Assembly: GCA_024696565.1 (NCBI GenBank)
Contig: JAILGR010000042.1
Coordinates: 1-6,460 of the forward strand
Reading direction: 5' to 3'
DNA from: Acholeplasmatales bacterium
GTDB taxonomy: Bacteria > Bacillota_I > Bacilli_A > Acholeplasmatales > Anaeroplasmataceae
DNA length: 6,460 nt
In this document: positions 1 to 6,460 of the stretch, piece after piece
Layout of the letters: every line of letters starts with the position of its first letter
Position numbering within the stretch: position 1 is the first letter of the stretch
Made by a program: the position numbers and the translations under genes
The notes under the pieces: model-generated
Seen by the model: the letters and a program-made list of their open reading frames with translations, nothing else
Told to the model about the DNA's origin: nothing
The model's database searches: none

Positions 1-825
1 ACTAAAATCATTTTAGTTGATGAAAATATTGCAGAAGAAATACATAAGAAATTCTTAATAAATGAGAAGTGTGATTTGGCATTTACAAAGAAGAATATTG
101 AAGTATTCTATCAACCAATATTATCAACTAAAACTAATAAATTTGTTAGTGCTGAGGCTTTAGTTAGATTAAAAGCTGATGATGGTAGATTAATCTATCC
201 TGGCGATTTTATTACTGAAATGGAAAGAGATGGAAGAATTGTTCTTTTAGGAAAGATTGTTTTTTCTAAAGTTTGTGAATTTATTAGTCAAAATAATTTA
301 GAAGAATTAGGATTAGATTATATTGAAGTTAATTTATCAGCTGTTCAAGCTACTCAAGAAGATTTAGCAAAAACTTATATTGAGATTATGGAAAAATATA
401 ATGTTAATCCTAAATATATTAATTTGGAGATTACAGAGACTGCTCAATCTGCTAGAAAGACAATGTTAAATAATATTAATGCCTTAAAAGAATATGGAGT
501 TACTTTCTCTTTAGATGATTTTGGTACTGGTAATTCAAATTTGAATTATATTGTTGAAATGCCTGTAAAAATAGTCAAATTTGATAAAGAAATGGTAACA
601 TCATATTTTGAAGATAGAATTGCATCTTATGTAATGGATTCCACTATTGAAATGATAAAAGGATTAGGTCATAAGATTGTATTTGAAGGTATTGAAGAGG
701 AATATCAGGTTAATAAAGCAAAGGAAATGAATGTTGAATTTATTCAAGGATATTATTATTCTAAACCTATAGATAAAAAAGCATTTTTAAAATTTATTAA
801 AGAAAACAATGTTAAAGATAATTAA
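1..825 (+). CDS. EAL-domain cyclic-di-GMP phosphodiesterase, 3' part (5' end outside window)
   Basis: The frame is open from base 1 to the TAA at 823-825 (274 codons), so the gene begins before the window; a TTG at 76 is only an internal codon. About 30 linker-like residues precede one complete EAL domain, the family that hydrolyses c-di-GMP to pGpG in the cytoplasm. The metal and substrate residues look intact, numbering codons from base 1: E52 in the EALVR motif, N111 in NLS, E143 in EITET, D172-D173 in DDFGTG, K193 in VKFD, E229 in EGIEE and Q249 in QGYYY. It should therefore be an active phosphodiesterase rather than a degenerate receptor. EAL domains often follow a GGDEF or sensor domain, which may lie in the missing N-terminus; that is inference. 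Its own terminator and the following promoter separate it from gdpP. The domain call is near certain; the full architecture is unknown. Confidence 0.93.
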   Translation, partial: TKIILVDENIAEEIHKKFLINEKCDLAFTKKNIEVFYQPILSTKTNKFVSAEALVRLKADDGRLIYPGDFITEMERDGRIVLLGKIVFSKVCEFISQNNLEELGLDYIEVNLSAVQATQEDLAKTYIEIMEKYNVNPKYINLEITETAQSARKTMLNNINALKEYGVTFSLDDFGTGNSNLNYIVEMPVKIVKFDKEMVTSYFEDRIASYVMDSTIEMIKGLGHKIVFEGIEEEYQVNKAKEMNVEFIQGYYYSKPIDKKAFLKFIKENNVKDN

Positions 826-850
826 AGGCCATAAATTGGCCTTTTTGTTT
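824..850 (+). terminator. Intrinsic terminator after the EAL gene
   Basis: An 8-bp perfect stem pairs AAAGGCCA (824-831) with TGGCCTTT (837-844) around a 5-base loop (832-836). It runs straight into the T-rich tract TTTTTGTTTT (about 842-850). The stop codon of the EAL gene (823-825) overlaps the base of the stem. This is a standard Rho-independent terminator and isolates the EAL gene from the operon that follows. Confidence 0.9.
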
Positions 851-893
851 TAATTAACTAAAGTTAAAAAGTGTTTTCTTTCTTTTTCTTAGA

Positions 894-922
894 TTGAATT
901 GTAAGTGCCGATTTGATATAAT
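894..922 (+). promoter_or_regulatory. Sigma-A-type promoter for the gdpP-rplI/dnaB/prfA run
   Basis: The -35 box TTGAAT (894-899) and a perfect -10 box TATAAT (917-922) are separated by exactly 17 bases, with an extended -10 TG at 914-915. Transcription should start near 929-930, leaving a leader of only about 18-20 bases before the ATG at 948, too short for a riboswitch or attenuator. It lies just after the upstream terminator and is the only strong promoter I see for the genes downstream. A C/T-rich tract (about 872-889) precedes the -35 box; its role, if any, is unknown. Confidence 0.85.
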
Positions 923-947
923 AGAATAGATAAAGAGGTGACATAGG

Positions 948-3422
948 ATGAAGCAGGTTTTAAATAGAATTCGTTCACTTTTAGTTGCTATAGTATTTTT
1001 CGCAGGAACAGTAGCTGCAGGTTATTTTGCATACTACTATCTAATGGTAGAAGATAACTATGTATTAGCAATATTATTTTTATCATTAGCGGTACTAAGC
1101 TTTGTTTTAGCAACTGTATTCGTCTATGTGTTTATTAATAAGAAGAATTCGGTAAGAATTAAGGAATTAGAACTAAGATTAAAAAAATGGACTAATATTT
1201 CATACCATGCATCTAAGGCTGGAGATGAAGCTTTTAATAAATTGCCAATAGGTATTGTATTATATGATCAACAATATATGATTGTTTGGGCAAATGAACA
1301 TGCCAAAGAAATATTTAATAGTAAGCTTATTGATTCATCTATTGAATCTATATCTAAAGATTTAATGAGTGATGTAATTAGAGCACAAACTAAGATTAAT
1401 TTGAAGTTTGATGATAAATCTTATGAAGTTGTTCATAATACTGAATTTAGTATCTTATATTTCTTTGATGTAACAGTAAGAGAAGATATTAAGAAAAGAT
1501 ATAATGAAAGAATTACAACTGTTGGTATTATCGAATTAGATAACTTTGAAGAATCAATTAAGAGATTTGATATGCAAGAAAAAGCTACTATTCGTGGTTC
1601 GATTTTGGGTGCAATATCTGATTGGTTGGCAAAGTATCATGGTTATTTACAAACACTTCAAGGCGATAGAATGGTATTTATCGTTGATAAAGAAGCTGTT
1701 TTAAAGATGAAAGCAGATAATTTTGATATTTTCGATAAGATTGAAGAGATTACTCAAAAATATCGTTTAAAGACATCAATTACAATTGGTGTTGCTTGTC
1801 ATGATATTGCTTACGATGAACTTGGCGCCATGGCTCAAAGTCAGTTTGAATTAGCTGAAAAACGTGGTGGTGGTCAAGGCTGCGTTAATATTCAAGGTGA
1901 GGCTGTTTCATTCTTTGGTGCTAAGTCTAATGCAACAGAAAAGAATGACTTGGTTGAAGTACGTCAACAAACATTAGCATTAAAAGATCATGTTCAAAGT
2001 TCAACTAACGTAATATTAATGTGTCATAATTTCGCAGACTGTGATGCGATTGGTTCTATGATTGGTGCTTTCCGTATGGTTAAGACATCTGGTTTAGATT
2101 GTAAGATGGCTTTTGATGTTAATCGTGCCGATGTAACAGTTAAGAAGATTTATGAAATGATTAAGGCTGAACCTGCCTTAATTGAAAACTTTATTACAGA
2201 AGAACAAGCTTTAGAATTATTAAAGCCAACTACATTATTAATTATTACAGATACACAAGCTCCAAGACTTTGTATGTTCCCTAAATTATTAGAAAGAGCA
2301 TCTAGGTTCTCAATTATCGACCATCATATCGATTCAGCTGGTGTTGGTTTTAAGGGTTTCTTATCAGATTATCGTGTAACTGCAGCATCAAGTGCAGTTG
2401 AACTTGTAACTGAGATGTTCTCATTCTATAATCCAAATATTAAGATTTCACCACTTGAAGCATCTATTATGTTATCAGGTGTAATCGTAGATACTAATAA
2501 CTTTACTCAAAGATCAGGTGTTCGTACATTTGAAGTTTCAGCAACATTAAAATCATTTGGTGCTGATATGATATTTGTTCGTAAGTTATTACAAGAATCT
2601 ATTGATAGTGAAAGATTAATTTCATCTAGTATTGCTAGAGCACAAATTTATGGTTCAAGATTTACTATTGTTTGTCTTGAGGAAAACGAGACTATTCCAG
2701 ACCGTACTACATTGGCAAAGATTTCTGATAGACAATTAACTATTGCTGGTGTTGATGCATCATTTACTATTGGTAGAATTGATGAGACAACTTGTGGTAT
2801 TTCTGCAAGAAGTTTAGGTGATACAGTAAACGTTCAATTAATTATGGAATCTATGGGTGGTGGTGGACACTTTAATAGTGCCGCATTACAACGTAAGGAT
2901 TGCAAGATTAATGATTTAAAAGAAGAATTAATCAACATATTACGTCTTGAATATGTTGAAGGAGGTAATGAAACTATGAAAGTTATTTTAGTTAAAGATG
3001 TTAAGGGTAAAGGCAAGAAGGGTGAGACTAAAGAAGTTGCAAATGGTTATGCAAATTACTTAATCCAAAACAATCTTGCTGTAAGTGCTACACCTGAAAA
3101 CATTAAGAAGTTTGAAGAAGCACAAGAAAAAGAAAGAATTGCTAAAGAAAATCAACATAACTTATTACTTAAGTTTAAAGATGAGATTCAAGGTAAGCAA
3201 ATTAAGGTTCAATTAAAGATTGGTGCTGGTGGAAAGACTTTCGGTCATATTACAGATAAGTTAGTTTGTGATGAATTCCAAGCTCAAACTGGTATTCATT
3301 TAGATAAGCGTAAAGTTGAATTACCTGCAGATATTAACTCTGTTGGTATTTATACAGCAACAGTAAAATTAGCTTCTGATATTATTGCTCAATTTGAAAT
3401 TAACGTAGAAGAAAAGAAGTAG
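948..3422 (+). CDS. gdpP-rplI: GdpP-type cyclic-di-AMP phosphodiesterase fused in frame to ribosomal protein L9
   Basis: This 824-residue protein joins two normally separate neighbours. Residues 1-676 match full-length GdpP, the membrane enzyme that linearises c-di-AMP to pApA. It has two membrane helices (about 11-33 and 38-63), a PAS domain (about 85-180), a degenerate GGDEF domain (about 185-310, with GDR where GGDEF should be, so probably no cyclase), then DHH and DHHA1 domains. The DHH metal ligands are present: H360, D364 and D366 in HNFADCD, D435, D458-H459-H460, and D515 in IVDT. The DHHA1 GGGGH motif ends at H641. Residues 677-824 are a complete 148-residue L9. The start is fixed by GAGGTG at 935-940, 7 bases before the ATG. 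There is no stop between the modules; the joint reads EGGNET, a translation of the L9 Shine-Dalgarno region. From memory, GdpP-L9 fusions are known in some Mollicutes-related bacteria, so the fusion itself may not be new. Confidence 0.95.
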   Translation: MKQVLNRIRSLLVAIVFFAGTVAAGYFAYYYLMVEDNYVLAILFLSLAVLSFVLATVFVYVFINKKNSVRIKELELRLKKWTNISYHASKAGDEAFNKLPIGIVLYDQQYMIVWANEHAKEIFNSKLIDSSIESISKDLMSDVIRAQTKINLKFDDKSYEVVHNTEFSILYFFDVTVREDIKKRYNERITTVGIIELDNFEESIKRFDMQEKATIRGSILGAISDWLAKYHGYLQTLQGDRMVFIVDKEAVLKMKADNFDIFDKIEEITQKYRLKTSITIGVACHDIAYDELGAMAQSQFELAEKRGGGQGCVNIQGEAVSFFGAKSNATEKNDLVEVRQQTLALKDHVQSSTNVILMCHNFADCDAIGSMIGAFRMVKTSGLDCKMAFDVNRADVTVKKIYEMIKAEPALIENFITEEQALELLKPTTLLIITDTQAPRLCMFPKLLERASRFSIIDHHIDSAGVGFKGFLSDYRVTAASSAVELVTEMFSFYNPNIKISPLEASIMLSGVIVDTNNFTQRSGVRTFEVSATLKSFGADMIFVRKLLQESIDSERLISSSIARAQIYGSRFTIVCLEENETIPDRTTLAKISDRQLTIAGVDASFTIGRIDETTCGISARSLGDTVNVQLIMESMGGGGHFNSAALQRKDCKINDLKEELINILRLEYVEGGNETMKVILVKDVKGKGKKGETKEVANGYANYLIQNNLAVSATPENIKKFEEAQEKERIAKENQHNLLLKFKDEIQGKQIKVQLKIGAGGKTFGHITDKLVCDEFQAQTGIHLDKRKVELPADINSVGIYTATVKLASDIIAQFEINVEEKK
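2958..2978 (+). promoter_or_regulatory. Internal Shine-Dalgarno site and ATG for L9 inside the gdpP-rplI frame
   Basis: AAGGAGGT (2959-2966), a full match to the 16S anti-Shine-Dalgarno sequence, lies 9 bases before an in-frame ATG (2976-2978). That ATG is exactly the expected first codon of L9. The site is stronger than the one used by gdpP or dnaB in this window. It suggests that ribosomes can start L9 independently, giving free L9 as well as the fusion. The motif and spacing are seen in the sequence; its use is inference. Confidence 0.75.
2976..3422 (+). other. rplI: Ribosomal protein L9 (bL9) module, candidate separately translated product
   Basis: This nested segment of the fusion reading frame encodes 148 residues, the usual length of bacterial L9 (about 147-150). 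L9 binds 23S rRNA near the base of the L1 stalk and its C-terminal domain reaches out on a long helix, affecting frame maintenance and ribosome collisions. The N-terminal signature is clear: [17 protein letters not shown], then [11 protein letters not shown] charged helix follows (module residues about 41-75) and then the C-terminal domain with [10 protein letters not shown]. Because L9 inserts its N-terminus into the ribosome, a 676-residue membrane-anchored extension would be awkward there. Free L9 from the ATG at 2976 or by cleavage is therefore likely, but this is inference. Confidence 0.85.
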
Positions 3423-3441
3423 CTAGGAAAGGACATTCGGT

Positions 3442-4779
3442 ATGAACAAAGATAATATACAGGTTCCAACAGAAATTGATTCCGAAATTGCGATTATCGG
3501 ATGTATATTTCTGGATCCTAATGTAATATTTCAAGTGGCTGATGAAATTAGCCCTGATGATTTTTATGATGCTAGAAATAGATTAATATATAGAACTATG
3601 GTTGAATTAAATAGAAGCGGTAGTGCCATTGATGCAACTACAGTTTCTTCATATTTAAATCAAAAGAATGTTTTTGAACAAGCCGGTGGTTTTGAATATT
3701 TATCTAAACTAGTTGATTATGGATATTCTACAGAAAATATAGATACATATATTGATTTAGTATTGAATGCATCTTTAAGAAGAAATGCAATTAATACGTT
3801 AAATAATTTAGTTCAAAAGGGATACGACATTAATGTTGACGCTTTTGAATATATTGATGATGTTGAAAGAACAGTATTTGATCTATCTAAAAGAAGAAAA
3901 GTTGATGAATTTAGAGGTATTAAAGCTGTAGCGGAGGCTGTAAGTCAACAAACAATTAAAAATGCAGCAAGAGATGGAGAAATCATTGGTATAGATACAG
4001 GTTATAATTCTGTTAATAGAATTACTCAAGGATTTCAATCTGGTCAGCTAATTATTTTAGCTGCAAGACCTGCGATGGGTAAATCAGCAATGGCTATGAA
4101 TTTAGCTGTTAATGTTGCAACACATAATAATAACGGTAATGCAACTGTTGCTATTTTTAACCTAGAAATGTCTGCAGAACAATTAGTTGAAAGAATGATT
4201 GCTTGTGAATCAAGCATTAGATTAAATCAAATTAAAAATGGTCGTATTTATAAAAACGATTGGGTTCGTTTCAATACAAGTGTAGAAAAACTTGGTAAAC
4301 TTAATTTATATTTTGATGATTCATCAGGATCAACTATTGCATCAATTAGAGCAAAATGTAGAAAACTTAAAGCTAATTCTAGATTAGATTTCGTTGTAAT
4401 TGATTATTTACAATTGATTGAATCTGAAGGAAAAACTCAAATTGAAAAAGTAACTAAGATTACTCGTGCCTTAAAACTTATGGCAAGAGAATTAGATTGT
4501 CCGGTTTTAGCTTTGTCACAGTTAAGCCGTGATGTAGAAAAAAGAGATGGAGAGAAAAAGCCAATTATGGCTGACTTGAGAGATTCTGGTTCTATTGAAC
4601 AGGATGCCGATATTGTAATGTTCTTATATCGTGAAGATTATTACAATAAGCAATCTGAAAGAAAGGGCGAAGCAGATTTAATTGTTGCTAAAAACCGTTC
4701 TGGTGCAACATCTGATGGCTTACCATTTATATTCACCCCAGAATTCCAAAGATTTAAAGAAAAGAAAGAAGAAGAGTAA
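3442..4779 (+). CDS. dnaB: Replicative DNA helicase DnaB (DnaC in Bacillus naming)
   Basis: This 445-residue protein is the hexameric 5'-3' helicase that unwinds DNA ahead of the replication fork and recruits primase; 440-470 residues is usual. The N-terminal helical domain (about 1-110, with EIAIIGCIF and DDFYDARNR) binds primase. A linker follows, then the RecA-like motor domain (about 180-445). The motor domain has Walker A ARPAMGKS with K214 (a mild variant of the common ARPSMGKT), NLEMSAEQL, Walker B with D321 in VIDYLQLI, sensor-type ALSQLSRDVEKR, the DLRDSGSIEQDAD block, and KNRSG with arginine-finger candidate R419. No intein interrupts it. AAAGGA (3428-3433) lies 8 bases before the ATG, and only 19 bases separate it from the fusion gene. 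The gdpP-rplI-dnaB order is conserved in Bacillota. The lysine/glutamate-rich C-terminal end overlaps the purine tract in front of prfA. Confidence 0.97.
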   Translation: MNKDNIQVPTEIDSEIAIIGCIFLDPNVIFQVADEISPDDFYDARNRLIYRTMVELNRSGSAIDATTVSSYLNQKNVFEQAGGFEYLSKLVDYGYSTENIDTYIDLVLNASLRRNAINTLNNLVQKGYDINVDAFEYIDDVERTVFDLSKRRKVDEFRGIKAVAEAVSQQTIKNAARDGEIIGIDTGYNSVNRITQGFQSGQLIILAARPAMGKSAMAMNLAVNVATHNNNGNATVAIFNLEMSAEQLVERMIACESSIRLNQIKNGRIYKNDWVRFNTSVEKLGKLNLYFDDSSGSTIASIRAKCRKLKANSRLDFVVIDYLQLIESEGKTQIEKVTKITRALKLMARELDCPVLALSQLSRDVEKRDGEKKPIMADLRDSGSIEQDADIVMFLYREDYYNKQSERKGEADLIVAKNRSGATSDGLPFIFTPEFQRFKEKKEEE

Positions 4780-4780
4780 C

Positions 4781-5857
4781 ATGGTAGATAGATTAAAAAT
4801 AATGGAGGCTCGTTATAACGAAATTAATGAGTTGTTAATGCAACCAGAAACTGCCTCCGATGTAAAGAAACTAACTGTCCTATCTAAAGAACAAAAGTCT
4901 TTAGAAAAAGTAGTAGTTTTATATCAAGAAATGAAAAAATTAGAAGCTTCAATTCCAGATTTAAAGGAAATGAAGAAATCAGAAGATAAAGAATTATCAG
5001 AAATGGCTGAAATGGAATTAGCTGAGGCTGAAGATAGATTAGCTGTTATTAATGATGAGATTAAGGTATTATTATTACCTAAAGATCCTAATGATGAAAA
5101 GGATGTTGTAGTTGAAATTCGTGGTGCTGTAGGTGGAGATGAGGCAAATATTTTTGCCGGAGATCTATTCCGTATGTATTCAAAATATGCTGAATCAAAG
5201 GGCTGGAAGATTACTGTTTATGATGCAATGGAATCAGCACAAGGAGGATATTCTAATATTTCTTTTAAAGTAAGTGGAGATAGTGTATATTCTTATTTAA
5301 AATATGAATCAGGTGGACACCGTGTACAACGTATACCTGTAACTGAAGCAAATGGTAGAATTCAAACATCAATTGCTACAGTATTAGTTATGCCTGAAGC
5401 TGAAGAAATTGATTTCCAATTGGAAGAAAAGGATTTAAGAATTGATACATTCTGTTCTTCAGGACCTGGTGGACAGGGTGTTAATACAACATATTCTGCA
5501 GTTCGTGTAACATACATTCCTACTGGTGATTATGTAGCTTGTCAAATTTATCGTTCTCAACATGAGAATAAGGCAACTGCTATGGAATTATTAAGAACTA
5601 GAATTTATGAACGTATGTTAGAAGAAGAAGCCCAAAAGACTGGTGCTACTCGTCAATCATTAATAGGACATGGTGAAAGAAGCGAAAAGATTCGTACTTA
5701 CAACTATCCACAAAATAGAGTTACAGATCATCGTATTGGTTTTTCAATCAATAGACTTGATGCCATTATTGATGGTAAATTAGATTTAGTGATTAATGAA
5801 TTAATTGCAGAAGATCAAAAAAGAAAGTTATCAAGTGAAGAAGAAATTAAGTTATAA
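4781..5857 (+). CDS. prfA: Peptide chain release factor 1 (RF1)
   Basis: RF1 reads UAA and UAG in the ribosomal A site and triggers release of the peptide. The ATG at 4781 gives 358 residues, the normal RF1 length, and starts with the typical helix (RLKIMEARYNEI). The frame is open 33 codons further upstream inside dnaB, but that part does not resemble RF1. Motifs: GGDEA with G118 and E121, HRVQR with Q183, the RF1-specific tripeptide P186-V187-T188, T196, and the catalytic GGQ at 230-232. These sit exactly two residues after the Thermus numbering as I recall it. Q195 (CAA) replaces the usual His in the IHTS motif, and CQIYRSQ replaces the common CQxERSQ. Only one base separates it from the dnaB stop, and only a weak GAAGAAGAG purine run (4768-4776) precedes it, so coupling to dnaB translation is likely. 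The usual partner prmC, which methylates the GGQ glutamine, is not next to it. Confidence 0.96.
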   Translation: MVDRLKIMEARYNEINELLMQPETASDVKKLTVLSKEQKSLEKVVVLYQEMKKLEASIPDLKEMKKSEDKELSEMAEMELAEAEDRLAVINDEIKVLLLPKDPNDEKDVVVEIRGAVGGDEANIFAGDLFRMYSKYAESKGWKITVYDAMESAQGGYSNISFKVSGDSVYSYLKYESGGHRVQRIPVTEANGRIQTSIATVLVMPEAEEIDFQLEEKDLRIDTFCSSGPGGQGVNTTYSAVRVTYIPTGDYVACQIYRSQHENKATAMELLRTRIYERMLEEEAQKTGATRQSLIGHGERSEKIRTYNYPQNRVTDHRIGFSINRLDAIIDGKLDLVINELIAEDQKRKLSSEEEIKL

Positions 5858-5879
5858 TTTCTACTAGGAGGCGATCTTT

Positions 5880-6080
5880 ATGACTAATGAAGTTCATAAA
5901 TTTAGAAAGTCATTAAAGCTCACTCAAGAAGAATTAGCCAGTAAGGTAGGAGTAACAAGACAAACGATTATTTCTATTGAACAGGGTAAATATGTGGCAT
6001 CTTTGCCACTAGCACTGAAGATTGCACAGGTTTTTGGCGTTAGTGTAGAAGATGTATTCAATCTTGAGGAGGGTGATTAG
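5880..6080 (+). CDS. Small XRE/Cro-family HTH transcriptional regulator
   Basis: A 66-residue protein that is almost entirely one HTH domain of the XRE (HTH_3) type, most likely a DNA-binding repressor acting as a dimer. Helix 2 is about residues 15-23 (TQEELASKV) and the recognition helix about 26-36 (TRQTIISIEQG). A helix with ALKIAQVFGVSVEDVF closes the fold. There is no sensor or oligomerisation domain beyond this. A strong AGGAGG (5866-5871) lies 8 bases before the ATG, and the gene starts 22 bases after prfA with no terminator between. Its stop is 2 bases before the start of the membrane-protein gene, matching the common Bacillota pair of a small XRE regulator and an adjacent membrane protein. 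Target genes cannot be read from the sequence; autoregulation is plausible but unproven. Confidence 0.92.
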   Translation: MTNEVHKFRKSLKLTQEELASKVGVTRQTIISIEQGKYVASLPLALKIAQVFGVSVEDVFNLEEGD

Positions 6081-6082
6081 AA

Positions 6083-6460
6083 ATGGAAAATTTACGTAAA
6101 ATTACTAAAATAAAACTAGCAGTAATGTTATCTAGTATGACATTACCACTTATCATAATTATTGTAATGGCAGTCGTACCATTTGACTTTAGTGGTCAAG
6201 AAACTTCATTATTTGAAAGATTCCCACCACTTCCTTATATTATTGCCGTTTTAGTTGAAGCTTATTTAGCTTATAAAAACTATAGATATTATAAAGTATT
6301 AAAAGATGATGATTATGCTAAGTATTATATGATTAAAAAGAACGATGAAAGAAATAAAATGATTCGTTTATATACTAACGCATTAGTACATAAGATTTTT
6401 ATCTATATTTTAGGAGTTATTCTAATTGCTGCTGCGTTTGTTAGAGAAGATTTATTCTAT
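6083..6460 (+). CDS. Membrane protein paired with the XRE regulator, 5' part (runs off window end)
   Basis: From the ATG at 6083 the frame stays open for 126 codons to the last base, so the 3' end is missing. AGGAGG (6067-6072), placed inside the last codons of the XRE gene 10 bases before the ATG, fixes the start, and the 2-base gap indicates coupled translation. The sequence predicts membrane helices at about 12-33, 51-64 and 99-120. Between the second and third is a charged loop rich in Tyr and Lys (about 65-97) with a DER motif at 88-90. Small integral membrane proteins with a DER motif next to XRE regulators are common in Bacillota and mostly uncharacterised; I place this one among them by layout, not by a specific family match. 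No catalytic motif is visible. Function unknown. Confidence 0.85.
   Translation, partial: MENLRKITKIKLAVMLSSMTLPLIIIIVMAVVPFDFSGQETSLFERFPPLPYIIAVLVEAYLAYKNYRYYKVLKDDDYAKYYMIKKNDERNKMIRLYTNALVHKIFIYILGVILIAAAFVREDLFY

Noticed and set aside
872..889. Pyrimidine-rich tract upstream of the gdpP promoter
   Set aside because: It has no inverted repeat or recognised operator; a simple C/T run in AT-rich intergenic DNA is not enough to call a regulatory site.
1500..1880. GGDEF-like domain of GdpP as a diguanylate cyclase
   Set aside because: The signature loop is degenerate (GDR in place of GGDEF), as is normal for GdpP; no cyclase activity is expected.
2968..2979. Three-codon ORF ATG-AAA-CTA-TGA between the L9 Shine-Dalgarno site and the L9 start
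   Set aside because: Its ATG is only one base after the GGAGGT, too close for efficient initiation, and so short an ORF arises easily by chance.
2834..3016. Open frame of 60 codons on the - strand
   Set aside because: It lies opposite the end of the GdpP module and the start of L9, both clearly coding; it has no ribosome binding site and no recognisable protein features.
4682..4780. 33-codon upstream extension of the prfA frame within dnaB
   Set aside because: The extension is the +1 frame of the conserved DnaB C-terminus and does not resemble RF1; the ATG at 4781 gives the normal RF1 length and N-terminus.
948..6080. Mycoplasma-type genetic code (TGA = Trp)
   Set aside because: All Trp codons seen are TGG and every gene is full length with the standard code.

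Overview
The window is strongly AT-rich (by eye about 30% G+C). It uses Bacillota-type signals: AGGAGG ribosome binding sites, a TTGAAT/TATAAT promoter and short leaders. The order gdpP, rplI (L9), dnaB is the Bacillota arrangement, as in Bacillus subtilis gdpP-rplI-dnaC. AT richness and the in-frame fusion of GdpP to ribosomal protein L9 point to the Erysipelotrichia/RF39/Acholeplasma-Mollicutes side of the Bacilli, but I cannot name a genus. All five tryptophans seen are TGG and no gene contains an in-frame TGA, so nothing suggests the Mycoplasma code.

Layout, all on the + strand. Bases 1-825 are the 3' part of a c-di-GMP phosphodiesterase (EAL) gene that starts before the window; it ends in a clean intrinsic terminator at 824-850. 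A sigma-A-type promoter at 894-922 then opens a tightly packed run with no further terminator: the gdpP-rplI fusion (948-3422), the replicative helicase dnaB (3442-4779), peptide chain release factor 1 prfA (4781-5857), a 66-residue XRE repressor-like protein (5880-6080), and a membrane protein cut off by the window end (6083-6460). Gaps between these genes are 19, 1, 22 and 2 bases.

How they fit together: the run probably forms one operon linking c-di-AMP turnover, a ribosomal protein, the replication fork helicase and translation termination, with a two-gene regulator/membrane-protein cassette attached at the end. The most notable points are the GdpP-L9 fusion, which keeps a full Shine-Dalgarno sequence in front of the L9 start inside the ORF and so may give two products from one frame, and a release factor 1 that has Gln where a stop-codon-reading His is normally conserved. 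I found no CRISPR array, insertion sequence, RNA gene, or convincing wholly new system; most of the window is core housekeeping with unusual details.
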